NCBI RefSeq assembly: GCF_022919835.1 | Contig: NZ_CP095074.1 | Location: forward strand, 1,240,001-1,304,000 | Length of the DNA: 64,000 bases | Reading direction: 5' to 3' | Source: Halobacillus shinanisalinarum | Lineage (GTDB): Bacteria > Bacillota > Bacilli > Bacillales > Halobacillaceae | Shown: positions 55,841 through 64,000 of the stretch, one piece after another | How the letters are laid out: each line of letters begins with the position of its first letter | Numbering within the stretch: the first letter of the stretch is position 1 | Notes under the pieces: model-generated | What the model was told of the DNA's origin: nothing | What the model saw: the letters and a program-made list of their open reading frames with translations, nothing else | Databases searched by the model: none | Position numbers and translations under genes: made by a program

Positions 55841-55910
55841 TTGAATTTAGGTAGAATCTTTAACGGTTTGGTAAGAATCCGAATCGATAAGATTTAGGTG
55901 AGAATCTCAT
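55841..55910. repeat. second copy of the AGAATC repeat family (3 units)
   Basis: AGAATC occurs at 55853, 55874 and 55901 (spacing 21, then 27), each after TTTAGGT(A/G) or TTTGGTA. It matches the repeat at 7541-7640. The rest of the 55710-56086 gap has only terminators. Confidence 0.65.
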
Positions 55911-56023
55911 TCACCTACCACTTCCATGTACTATCAGCTTCAGATTCAGTTACGTTCACCAGTTAACTATCCAATTAAGCAGCGTAGCCACTTTGAGTGC
56001 AAGTTGGAATGGACAGTAAATAC

Positions 56024-56064
56024 AAAAAGCCAATCGATGCAGGTCGAGCATCGATTGGCTTTTT
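56024..56064. terminator. terminator after the Liv-type operon
   Basis: AAAAAGCCAATCGATGC and GCATCGATTGGCTTTTT form a perfect 17-bp stem just past the substrate-binding protein stop. Confidence 0.92.
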
Positions 56065-56086
56065 TCTTTTTGTAAACTTCCCTATA

Positions 56087-57310
56087 CTATTGTTTAACTT
56101 CGATGGATACAATTTCTCCATCTTCAACAGCTGCGACACTTAAACCTGTTATAAATCCTCCATCTTCCCCAATGCCAGAAATCGAATATACTTGTTTATC
56201 TTCAGGTATTTGAGCTATTCCTTCTTCGATATGAGCTCGAATCGCTTTTGCATCATCGACAGTGCCAGCTGCTTTCATGGCTTCCATAAAGATATAGGTT
56301 GCAATATAATGGAAACCTGCTTCCGACCCCGGATTTTCTCCGTATTTTTCATTATATTTCTTTACGAATTCCGGTGTACCCGGGTAATCTGCATTTACGA
56401 GCGGCATGACTCCAATAGCCCCTTCAAATGTTTCATACGTTCCTGTTACATTCTTCATCTCATCAAGCTTGGCTTGGTCCATAATGATAAATCCGCCTTC
56501 GAACCCAAGTTTCCTGGCTTGTTCAGCTAATTTTGCTGTTGGTTCAGAAGGACCGCCAATAAATAGAACATCAGGCTCTTCCTTTAATGCATTCGTTACC
56601 ATCGTGAAGAAATCCGTATCTTTGGAAAAATCAACGGAAGAATTATAAACGACTTCTCCTCCTTGCTCTTTCCAGTAAGGTAGTAACATTTCCGTCCAGT
56701 CTTTACCGTACTGGGAGGCAGTTGGGATCGCAGCAATTTTCTTACCAAATCGCTCCATAGAGTAGTTTGTGAAAGGCTCCATGTACCCATCATATCGAGG
56801 AGGAATTCTGACAGTTAAGGAGTTTTCGGCCTCTGTGATAGCGGGTTCACTCGAATAAGCTGCAATCAGGAATTCTTCTTTTTCATTGAACACTTGCATG
56901 GCTTTTATTCCACCGCTATGTGGTGAAAATATAATTGGTGTTTGGCTTTCTTGCAGTAACCTTTTCGCATTCGCTGCCGTTTCATTAGGTAAATATTTAT
57001 CATCTAGGGCAACTGGGTTAAGTTTATACGTTTGCCCATCAACCTCAAAACCACCATTTTCGTTAATTTCCTCGGCTGCCATTTTCAAACCATTCAGTGT
57101 ACGTTCTCCATAGTAAGCCGCTGGACCACTCAATGGACCACTATAGCCGATGTTTACTACCTTTTCCCCTTCTTCCGTAGCAGGAGCCTCTGTTTCCGTT
57201 TCTACTTCACCCCCACTAGCCTCTTCATTATCCGGATTTTCAACACATCCTGCCAAAACAAACGCAAAGGCTAATACAATCAATAAGGCTAGTAATCGGA
57301 ACTGCTTCAT
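56087..57310 (-). CDS. ABC transporter substrate-binding lipoprotein (Leu/Ile/Val family)
   Basis: A ~407-aa type I periplasmic-binding-protein homologue. The signal peptide ends VLAGC (lipidated Cys), followed by a Glu/Thr-rich linker. NIGYSGPLSGPAAYYGERTL and FSPHSGGIKAMQVF resemble LivJ-family receptors. The ligand need not be an amino acid: an acyl-CoA ligase opens the same operon, so an aromatic or short carboxylate is possible. GAGGAGG before 57310 decides the start. Last gene of the operon. Confidence 0.9.
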   Translation of the reverse strand: MKQFRLLALLIVLAFAFVLAGCVENPDNEEASGGEVETETEAPATEEGEKVVNIGYSGPLSGPAAYYGERTLNGLKMAAEEINENGGFEVDGQTYKLNPVALDDKYLPNETAANAKRLLQESQTPIIFSPHSGGIKAMQVFNEKEEFLIAAYSSEPAITEAENSLTVRIPPRYDGYMEPFTNYSMERFGKKIAAIPTASQYGKDWTEMLLPYWKEQGGEVVYNSSVDFSKDTDFFTMVTNALKEEPDVLFIGGPSEPTAKLAEQARKLGFEGGFIIMDQAKLDEMKNVTGTYETFEGAIGVMPLVNADYPGTPEFVKKYNEKYGENPGSEAGFHYIATYIFMEAMKAAGTVDDAKAIRAHIEEGIAQIPEDKQVYSISGIGEDGGFITGLSVAAVEDGEIVSIEVKQ

Positions 57311-57398
57311 TCTAATTCCTCCTCTTAAAGTGGTATTCACATAACCTAACGGACAATGCTAGTAAAGGATCAACTCCCTTCCTGAGTATAAATTAGCT

Positions 57399-58106
57399 TC
57401 AGGCACCGATGTATGCCTTGCGCACTTCATCATTCGTGAACAGTTCATCAGATGTCCCCTGTACAACAATCGAGCCGTTTTCAAAAACATAGCCTCGATT
57501 GGCAATCTTTAATGCTGCATTGGCATTTTGCTCGGCTAATAGAATCGTCGTCCCATCTTTATTAATCTGTTGAATCACATTAAACATTTGTTCAACAATT
57601 AATGGAGCCAAACCAATCGATGGTTCATCTAACAGCATCAGTTTCGGTTTTGCCATGAGAGCCCTTCCAATCGCCAGCATCTGCTGTTGTCCTCCACTTA
57701 AAGATCCAGCAGCATCCTCTCTTTTTTCATGTAAAATCGGAAATAGCTCATAGACATCCTTTATCGACTGTTTGATTTCCTTTTTCTTTTTTCGGTGAAC
57801 GTATGCCCCCATGATCAAATTTTCATTAACTGTCATTCTCGGGAATAATTCACGGCCTTCCGCACAATGAACAATTCCTGATTTGACAAGACGCTCCGGT
57901 GATAGCCCACCTATCGAGTTACCTTCAAAAAGAATTTTCCCTTCACTAGGTTTCTCAAGACCACTGATTGCCTTGAATATCGTACTTTTTCCTGCGCCAT
58001 TCGAACCTAGCAAAACAACAAATTCACCTTCCCCTACCTCGACATTCACATCTTCTATTGCGGTAAAGCTGCCATATTTAACAGTTAGGTCTGAAAGGTT
58101 AAGCAC
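57399..58106 (-). CDS. livF: Liv-type ABC transporter ATP-binding protein (LivF)
   Basis: A 235-aa ATPase of the LivF subfamily. Walker A GSNGAGKST, CAEGRELFPRMTV, signature LSGGQQQM and Walker B LMLLDEPSIGLAP are complete. It pairs with LivG to drive the importer. It overlaps livG by 8 bp. Confidence 0.93.
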   Translation of the reverse strand: MLNLSDLTVKYGSFTAIEDVNVEVGEGEFVVLLGSNGAGKSTIFKAISGLEKPSEGKILFEGNSIGGLSPERLVKSGIVHCAEGRELFPRMTVNENLIMGAYVHRKKKKEIKQSIKDVYELFPILHEKREDAAGSLSGGQQQMLAIGRALMAKPKLMLLDEPSIGLAPLIVEQMFNVIQQINKDGTTILLAEQNANAALKIANRGYVFENGSIVVQGTSDELFTNDEVRKAYIGA

Positions 58107-58863
58107 TGGCGTCGCCCCCTAAATAAGCTTCTATAACCGTCTGATTATTCATAATTTCCTCTGGGGTACCCTCTGCAATTTTTTCACCGTAATTTAAAAC
58201 CATAATGTGGTCTGCCAGTTTCATAATCATTTGCATTTTGTGCTCAATTAAACAAACGGTTATTCCGTTTTCCACCATTTTTCTCATTAATTCAGCAAGG
58301 CCTTCTGTTTCATCTGGGTTAATGCCCGCTGCTGGTTCATCTAAAAAAACAATTTCTGGATCAGTTGCCAGAGCAAGCGCGAAGGCAACACGTTTTTTCT
58401 CTTCTTGTGTTACATTGGCAGCCATTTTGTCAGCTATACCTGTTAATCCGACAAACTCTAAAACCTCCATCGCTTTTTCCCTACATTTTTGTTCTTCCCT
58501 TTTGAATCGTTTCGTCCTTAAAATAGCATCAATCAAATTTGATTTTGTACGTAATCGATGCCCTACAATAACGTTATCGAGTACAGTGGACTTTTCAAAT
58601 AGATTGGTTGTCTGGAACGTTCGTGCGATACCAAGTTTGGCAATCTTATTAGGAGGAAGTCTTGTGATATCCTTCCCCTTATAAATAACCTGACCAGAGC
58701 TTAAAGGGTAGGTTCCACTAACCAAGTTAAAGAATGTTGATTTCCCTGCCCCGTTTGGACCAATAATCGCGTTGACCTTCCCTTTCTCTATGGAAAAATC
58801 CACATTGTTTACAGCAACTAGACCACCGAATTTTTTCGTTACATTCTTCGTTTCTAAAAACAA
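58099..58863 (-). CDS. livG: Liv-type ABC transporter ATP-binding protein (LivG)
   Basis: A 254-aa ATPase of the LivG subfamily with Walker A GPNGAGKST, the LivG-type ARTFQTTNLF Q-loop and Walker B IVFLDEPAAGINP. The usual signature is modified (NVTQEEKKRVAFA instead of LSYGQQR), worth noting. It starts 3 bp after livM. Confidence 0.92.
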   Translation of the reverse strand: MFLETKNVTKKFGGLVAVNNVDFSIEKGKVNAIIGPNGAGKSTFFNLVSGTYPLSSGQVIYKGKDITRLPPNKIAKLGIARTFQTTNLFEKSTVLDNVIVGHRLRTKSNLIDAILRTKRFKREEQKCREKAMEVLEFVGLTGIADKMAANVTQEEKKRVAFALALATDPEIVFLDEPAAGINPDETEGLAELMRKMVENGITVCLIEHKMQMIMKLADHIMVLNYGEKIAEGTPEEIMNNQTVIEAYLGGDASA

Positions 58864-58866
58864 GAC

Positions 58867-59904
58867 TCACCCCTCCTTAATCTTTTGCTCAGACTCTGAT
58901 TGAGAATCCGTATATTGTCCTTTCGAATGCCTGGCTTTTGAGGATCTTTTCGTCCTCTTATATGACCGTTTAATTCTCCAGTCAAAAAACGCTCCTACAA
59001 TTCCTCTTGGATAAAAGATGATAAGCAATGTTAAAAGAGGTCCGAAAATGAGCATTCGATAATCCTGTAAAAATTGAAGGGACTGTGATACCCAAACAAC
59101 AAGGAACGTACCAACGATCGGCCCTGCGAGTGTACCGATTCCTCCCACCAGCAAATACGTAAGAAAGTCAAAGATAATGGTAATGTAGCCGATGTCTGGA
59201 CCGATAAATCGAATAAAGGAGGCATACAAAGCACCAGCTAAACCTGCGAAAAAGGTAGATAAGACAAAAACGGTTAACTTGTTTTTCATTGTTGATATTC
59301 CTATTGTCTGAGCCAGTTCCTCACTATTTCTAATCGCGATGAATGTTCGCCCAGTAAGAGAGTGAACGATTCGATACATAACAAAAACAGTAAGTAAAAG
59401 GAAAAATAGAATAAGATAATATTGTGAGAGTGGACTCTGGAAGGATATCGGACCAATATTAGAAGGTGCGGGAATGCCAATTAAACCGCGGACCCCTCCC
59501 GTTAAACTATCCCATTTGTCAATGACTAGATAGATAACATATCCAACACATAGTGTATAGATTGCAAAAAAGTGTTCTTTTGTTCTTAGGGCAACTAATC
59601 CAATTAAAAGACCAATCGAGCTAGTAATCAAACAAGCTAAAGCCAGCGCAGACCAGTAACCCATACCAGCTTTGACTGTTAACAATCCTAGTGAATAAGC
59701 TCCGATCGCAAAGAAACCTGCATGGGCAAGAGATAAATAACCTGTATAACCCGCTAATAAGTTCAGTCCATATACGGCAATCATCCAGATAAACGCTAAG
59801 GTTAAAATATGAAGCCAATACTCATTTTGCGTGATAAACGGAAAAACCCCGGCAATGACAATTAAGCCAATGATCATTATTCTTTTCCTTAGAAGTGATG
59901 ACAT
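58867..59904 (-). CDS. livM: Liv-type ABC transporter permease (LivM)
   Basis: A 345-aa membrane protein with about ten helices. NLLAGYTGYLSLAHAGFFAIGAY and LVGGIGTLAGPIVG are LivM motifs. Its C-terminal tail is long, basic and Ser/Lys-rich. It adjoins livH with no gap. Confidence 0.93.
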   Translation of the reverse strand: MSSLLRKRIMIIGLIVIAGVFPFITQNEYWLHILTLAFIWMIAVYGLNLLAGYTGYLSLAHAGFFAIGAYSLGLLTVKAGMGYWSALALACLITSSIGLLIGLVALRTKEHFFAIYTLCVGYVIYLVIDKWDSLTGGVRGLIGIPAPSNIGPISFQSPLSQYYLILFFLLLTVFVMYRIVHSLTGRTFIAIRNSEELAQTIGISTMKNKLTVFVLSTFFAGLAGALYASFIRFIGPDIGYITIIFDFLTYLLVGGIGTLAGPIVGTFLVVWVSQSLQFLQDYRMLIFGPLLTLLIIFYPRGIVGAFFDWRIKRSYKRTKRSSKARHSKGQYTDSQSESEQKIKEG

Positions 59905-60768
59905 TTAGAATCCCTCCCTGGAAAATAACCCTTTTGGCTTGATCGATAGAATAAGGATTAATAACACAAAGGCAATGATATCTTTATAATCACTAGATAT
60001 ATAAGTAGCACCAAGGCTCTCACTAAAGCCGAGGATGTAACCGCCAATAATTGCCCCTGGGATACTCCCCATTCCACCAAGAATGATGATGACAAATGCT
60101 TTCAAAATAACAAGGTGTCCCATACCCGGGAAAACGAGATTAATGGGGGCCGAAAGCGAAGCAGCAATAGCGGCTAAACCACCAGAGATCATAAAGGTCA
60201 ACATGGCCACCTTATTTGTGTTAATTCCTACCAGATGAGCTCCTTGACGATTTTGAGCCATCGCGATAATCGTTGAACCAATGAATGTCTTTTTCAAAAA
60301 CAGGTACAACACAACCATGACAGCAATCGCCCCAACGTTGATGAGAACTCTCTGCATCGTTACTGTTAAGCCAAAAACATCCACAACTTGCCCATAAGGG
60401 GTATCCATACTGCGGTAATCAGCCCCCCAGATTAACTGGGCCAAGGCCTCAAGAAACAATAATATTCCTATTGCAGCGATTTTGTCGTGTATGGGTGGTG
60501 CATTTCTCAATTGATGGAAAACAAGTCGATCCATCAATACACCAAGCAACCCAACAACCAGGATGGAAATGGCCATGGCCAGCCAGTAATTAAAATTCCA
60601 TAAAAGCATGGAGGTTAACGTTATATAAGCCCCCAGCATATACAAAGCTCCATGGGCAAAGTTAGGAATGTGTAAAATCCCATAAACGAGGGTTAAGCCT
60701 AAAGCTACAAGGCTGTAAACACTCCCTATCGTTAACCCATTAAAAAGTTGCTGTGTTAAAATATCCAT
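59905..60768 (-). CDS. livH: Liv-type ABC transporter permease (LivH)
   Basis: A 287-aa membrane protein with about eight helices. FNGLTIGSVYSLVALGLTLV, HGALYMLGAY and ILGGMGSIPGAIIGGYILG are LivH motifs. It pairs with LivM. AGGGGGAG precedes the ATG. First transporter gene, 106 bp after the acyl-CoA ligase. Confidence 0.93.
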   Translation of the reverse strand: MDILTQQLFNGLTIGSVYSLVALGLTLVYGILHIPNFAHGALYMLGAYITLTSMLLWNFNYWLAMAISILVVGLLGVLMDRLVFHQLRNAPPIHDKIAAIGILLFLEALAQLIWGADYRSMDTPYGQVVDVFGLTVTMQRVLINVGAIAVMVVLYLFLKKTFIGSTIIAMAQNRQGAHLVGINTNKVAMLTFMISGGLAAIAASLSAPINLVFPGMGHLVILKAFVIIILGGMGSIPGAIIGGYILGFSESLGATYISSDYKDIIAFVLLILILSIKPKGLFSREGF

Positions 60769-60874
60769 TTTACTCCCCCTTCAGCCGGTTATTTTTAAAA
60801 AATGAGGCCAGGATGTCCCCCTTTGACCCCATTTGCTTAAAACAGTTATTCCTTTCTTGCTAGCCACTTTTCGA

Positions 60875-62554
60875 TTACGGCTTATTGGCCCCCTCAACTT
60901 TTTCCTTTTCCTCTTCCTGCAGCTTACGCCATAAAATTTTTCCGCTGTTCGTTGTTGGAAATTCCTTTTTAAATTCAACAACTCGTGGATATTTATAAGC
61001 AGCCATATGTTGTTTAGACCATTCAATCATTTCCTCTTCCGTTATTTCGCCTTCGAACTCTTCATTCAAAATGACAAAAGCCTTAATGTTCTCCCCTTTG
61101 CGTGGATCAGGAATTCCAACTACACAGGCTTGCTTGACAGCCTGATGATCATATAGGTGGGATTCTACTTCCGTAGGCCAGACGTTATACCCCGAAGCGT
61201 TGATCATTCGTTTGACACGGTCAACAATGAAGAAATAACCTTCTTCATCCACACGACCTATATCACCCGTTCTGAAGAAAGATTTTCCTTCAATTTCAAT
61301 AAACGAGCTTTCGTTTTCGTCTTCCCGATTATAGTAACCGACCATAACTTGAGGGCCGTTGACGACAATTTCTCCAATTTCATCTGTTCCCACTTCATCG
61401 TTTGTTACCGGATCAATAATACGAGAATCTACATCAAACGAAGGAATTCCTAAGCATTGCATTTTTGGACGCTCTGGTGGATTAAAGTGTGTTTGGGCAA
61501 TCGTCTCGGACAGACCATAGCCTTCCGCAAACTCCAGTCCTGTTAGTTGATACAGCCTCTCGCCGACAGCTTTCGGGAAGGCAGCTCCTCCGCCAGAAAT
61601 ACCCAAGAGTGAAGTAAGATCCTCCGCTTTCACATCCGGATTGGCAAGGAAATCAATTAACATTGTACTAATGGTCACCCAGTGCGTACATTGTTGTTCC
61701 CTTATTAGCTTCCGCGCCGTTTCACGATTCCATCTCGTCATAATCACCATTGTGCTCCCACTAAAAATTGGCATGTGCATACTGTGGACCATGCCGGTTA
61801 CATGAAACAATGGTAAGGTCATAAGACTCTTCGAATGCGTTGTGGAACGAGACCAGTGATACGCTCCCACTGTATTTGCCTGGACAGTTCGGTTCGTATG
61901 CATGCATCCTTTAGGAAGACCGGTCGTCCCGGATGTATAAGGAAGAACGGCAAGGTCATCGGCATTGCTAGTTTGCTCCCCTGGTTTTGCTCCTGTTTGT
62001 ACAGCATCCTCCCATGAAAAGAAACCGGGATGTTCAAAAGATGCCCGAGGTGCAGCCACTTCTGCCGGTAACATCTCGTCAAATTCGTCACCCTTGTAAT
62101 CCGAATAAGATGCGATCACAAGGTTCTGAAGGGAGGTGATGTCTATTAAAGGCTGAACTTGTTCAACCAGCTCCTGACCGATCATTCCATTTTCGATTCC
62201 ACAATCCTTCACGTAAAACTCAAGCTCATTTGTCTTCAGCATTGGATTGATCGGGACCACAACAGCACCCGCTCTTAAAATCGCATAATAGCCGATCACA
62301 AACTGAGGAGAGTTTTGCATAAACAACAATACTTTTTCCCCATTTGCAACCCCTAAGTTTTGCTGCAAGTATCCAGCCAATGATGTAACCTCATCCATCA
62401 ACTGACGATACGTTATGATTTGTCCATAATAATAAATGGCCTCATGATCAGGGTATCTGGCAGCAGAAACAGTTAGATTATCAATAAGAGGAGTTTCAGG
62501 GAAAGTTATGGACTTTGATAATTTTGGCCAAAATTCAAAGTGACGGGTTTGCAT
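60875..62554 (-). CDS. acyl-CoA synthetase (AMP-binding)
   Basis: A ~559-aa adenylate-forming enzyme. LPYTSGTTGLPKGCMHTN is the P-loop; GYGLSETIAQTHFNP, SFFRTGDIGRVDEEGY and VDRVKRMINASGYNVWP follow, and NSGKILWRKL holds the catalytic Lys. The substrate is probably what the following ABC transporter brings in, a branched-chain or aromatic acid. AAGGAGAG before the ATG at 62554 fixes the start; a longer frame begins at 62677. Confidence 0.92.
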   Translation of the reverse strand: MQTRHFEFWPKLSKSITFPETPLIDNLTVSAARYPDHEAIYYYGQIITYRQLMDEVTSLAGYLQQNLGVANGEKVLLFMQNSPQFVIGYYAILRAGAVVVPINPMLKTNELEFYVKDCGIENGMIGQELVEQVQPLIDITSLQNLVIASYSDYKGDEFDEMLPAEVAAPRASFEHPGFFSWEDAVQTGAKPGEQTSNADDLAVLPYTSGTTGLPKGCMHTNRTVQANTVGAYHWSRSTTHSKSLMTLPLFHVTGMVHSMHMPIFSGSTMVIMTRWNRETARKLIREQQCTHWVTISTMLIDFLANPDVKAEDLTSLLGISGGGAAFPKAVGERLYQLTGLEFAEGYGLSETIAQTHFNPPERPKMQCLGIPSFDVDSRIIDPVTNDEVGTDEIGEIVVNGPQVMVGYYNREDENESSFIEIEGKSFFRTGDIGRVDEEGYFFIVDRVKRMINASGYNVWPTEVESHLYDHQAVKQACVVGIPDPRKGENIKAFVILNEEFEGEITEEEMIEWSKQHMAAYKYPRVVEFKKEFPTTNSGKILWRKLQEEEKEKVEGANKP

Positions 62555-62812
62555 GAGTATCTCTCCTTTTTTACTTTTTGATAGATGACCGAGCAGCCTA
62601 TTATTCAATACCTCCCTTATGGATTGATCCTTAAATTGGACGTCTCTCGCCCCATACTTAAAGTTTCCGTCATGCACGAATATTCACAAGTTATTCCCAA
62701 CTACCGAATCATCCGCGCTCTTTGTAAACGCTGTCATTTTCAGTCTCAAAAAACTCCTATTTTTAATAGGTTTAATATTCTGTAAATTTAAGATGCGCTT
62801 TTTTCTATGGCT

Positions 62813-63601
62813 CTAAGTAACCAGCCATCCACCATCTACTAATAGATCGGTTCCTGTCATATAGGAAGCTTCACTCGAAGCTGCAAATGAAATGACACTT
62901 GCGATTTCCTCCGGCTTCCCAACCCGGTTCAACGCTGTATTCCTTTGAATGGCTTCTTCAAATCGCTTGTTCTTTAATCCTTCTTCAGTTAGCGGGGTTT
63001 CAGCAAAACCTGGGGATACTGAATTGACTCGTATTCCATATGGAGCAAACTCCACTGCTAATGCTTTTGTAAAGTTGATGACAGCCGCTTTTGAAGAGCT
63101 GTAATGGGGAATCTTAGCTCCCGCTTTATGACCTGACAACGAAGCAACATTGACAATGGAACGGTTGGCTTTATTTTCGTTCTGTTCCTCTTTCTCACTG
63201 CTCTCTATGATCATCTTGCCAAGTATTTTCGATACGAGAAAGACACTTTTTAAATTCGTGTCCTGAATCCGCTCCCATTCACTTGCTTCCATCTCTAATA
63301 TGGTAGATTTACCTGAAGCCCCTGCGTTATTCACCAACACATGGAGGTCACCATATTTTTGTTGAATAAACTTCCCAAGCTCCTGAACCTCTTCTTCCTT
63401 TGTCACATCGGCTTGAAAAATATCTGCGACGGGTTCAGGAAAAGAGTTATTAATTGTATCTGCCACTCTCTCAAGCTTAGAAGGTGTGCGCCCTACTAAC
63501 ACTACCCTAGCTCCTTGTTCAGCCAATTGAATGGCTGTCTGTTCCCCGATACCACTGCCCGCTCCTGTCACAACCGCTATAGAGTCTATAAATCTATTCA
63601 A
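62813..63601 (-). CDS. short-chain dehydrogenase/reductase (SDR)
   Basis: A ~262-aa classical SDR: VVTGAGSGIGEQ (NAD(P) binding), NNAGASG, catalytic Ser in NVASLSGHK, YSSSK (YxxxK with catalytic Tyr and Lys), and the C-terminal YMTGTDLLVDGGW. FabG-like in form; it could act as a 3-hydroxyacyl-CoA dehydrogenase given the neighbours. A TTG start at 63601 with GGTGGAGAAGG upstream is preferred; an ATG at 63628 is possible. Confidence 0.88.
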   Translation of the reverse strand: MNRFIDSIAVVTGAGSGIGEQTAIQLAEQGARVVLVGRTPSKLERVADTINNSFPEPVADIFQADVTKEEEVQELGKFIQQKYGDLHVLVNNAGASGKSTILEMEASEWERIQDTNLKSVFLVSKILGKMIIESSEKEEQNENKANRSIVNVASLSGHKAGAKIPHYSSSKAAVINFTKALAVEFAPYGIRVNSVSPGFAETPLTEEGLKNKRFEEAIQRNTALNRVGKPEEIASVISFAASSEASYMTGTDLLVDGGWLVT

Positions 63602-63678
63602 TCCTTCTCCACCACCTTTTCCATTCATAATTCCTGAAAACGAACTTCAACATGTTTTATTTTTAGATACTGTAACCG

Positions 63679-64000
63679 CTAATTGGCCATAAGTTGTTCT
63701 TCTAACACTTGCCTGATAGATAATGGGATAGGTTCACTCTTTTGCTCCTCATAATTGAAGCAAACGATAGCTGCTTCCGCTTCAGCAATCAACACTCCTG
63801 TGTCAGCTGCCTTAATGGTATGTTTGAAACGGAAACTCTTCGTGCCTATTTTCGAAACCCACGTGGAAACGGTTAATCTTTGATTAAAGTAGGCTTGACT
63901 CAGAAAGTTACATTCCGTCCCAGCTATGATAAACCTTCCTGACGTTTCATTATTCGGTAGAACATTTTCGAAAAATTTCCCACGTGCTTCCTCTAAATAT
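63679..64000 (-). CDS. acyl-CoA thioesterase (4HBT hotdog), 5' end beyond window
   Basis: The last 107 residues of a hotdog thioesterase run in from the window end: YLEEARGKFFENVLP, FLSQAYFNQRLTVSTWVSK and KSFRFKHTIK, a pattern of the 4-hydroxybenzoyl-CoA thioesterase/YbgC group. The active-site Asp region lies outside. It is upstream of, and in line with, the SDR gene (77 bp), probably in one operon. Confidence 0.8.
   Translation of the reverse strand, partial: YLEEARGKFFENVLPNNETSGRFIIAGTECNFLSQAYFNQRLTVSTWVSKIGTKSFRFKHTIKAADTGVLIAEAEAAIVCFNYEEQKSEPIPLSIRQVLEEQLMAN

Overview
The window looks like a chromosomal segment from a low-GC Gram-positive bacterium of the Bacillaceae. A salt-tolerant relative of Halobacillus, Virgibacillus or Pontibacillus would fit. 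The evidence is strong GGAGG-type ribosome binding sites, GTG and TTG starts, YwqH/YwqI/LXG proteins, a KipI/KipA/YcsF/YcsG/YcsI set, a lic-type PTS operon, a holin-like type I toxin and an R2lox protein. The genus is a guess. No rRNA, tRNA, CRISPR array or intact transposase was seen.

Layout. 1-2245: an LXG polymorphic toxin locus (minus strand), cut by the window edge. 2815-7397: 5-oxoprolinase genes pxpB-pxpC-pxpA plus an NRAMP-like permease (plus strand), facing a ycsI-type gene. 7540-7985: a 21-bp-period repeat and a type I toxin/antitoxin remnant. 8280-15767: alpha-mannoside use (GH38 enzyme, fructose-type PTS, RpiR regulator, manA, fructokinase). 15960-23104: a decayed PLP enzyme and a lic-type beta-glucoside operon (licB-licC-licA-GH1-licH, then licR). 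23345-32630: a ROK regulator, a family-1 ABC importer, an argininosuccinate-lyase-like enzyme and a secreted PIG-L deacetylase, whose substrate is unknown. 32909-45528: a twelve-gene beta-oxidation operon behind a sigma-54 promoter. 45784-50909: a panE relic, the likely sigma-54 activator, a membrane protein, a DUF3870 protein and another acyl-CoA dehydrogenase. 51306-55709: rpoN, a GAF-LuxR regulator, R2lox and an iron-type alcohol dehydrogenase. 56087-64000: a Liv-type ABC importer with an acyl-CoA ligase, an SDR enzyme and a thioesterase cut by the window end.

How it fits together. Most of the window is catabolic: uptake genes sit beside enzymes that feed sugars, 5-oxoproline or acyl-CoAs into central metabolism. 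The lipid part forms one circuit: RpoN, an AAA+ activator, a near-consensus -24/-12 promoter at 45512-45528 and the operon it should drive.

Quality warning. Five probable single-base indels break otherwise well conserved genes (LXG toxin twice, holin-like toxin, etfA, sigma-54 activator), and at least four of them lie in short homopolymers. Sequencing error is the simplest explanation for several. In contrast, the thioesterase at 34181-35221 is split by a real 643-bp insertion with a 5-bp target duplication, and panE and the PLP enzyme are true relics.
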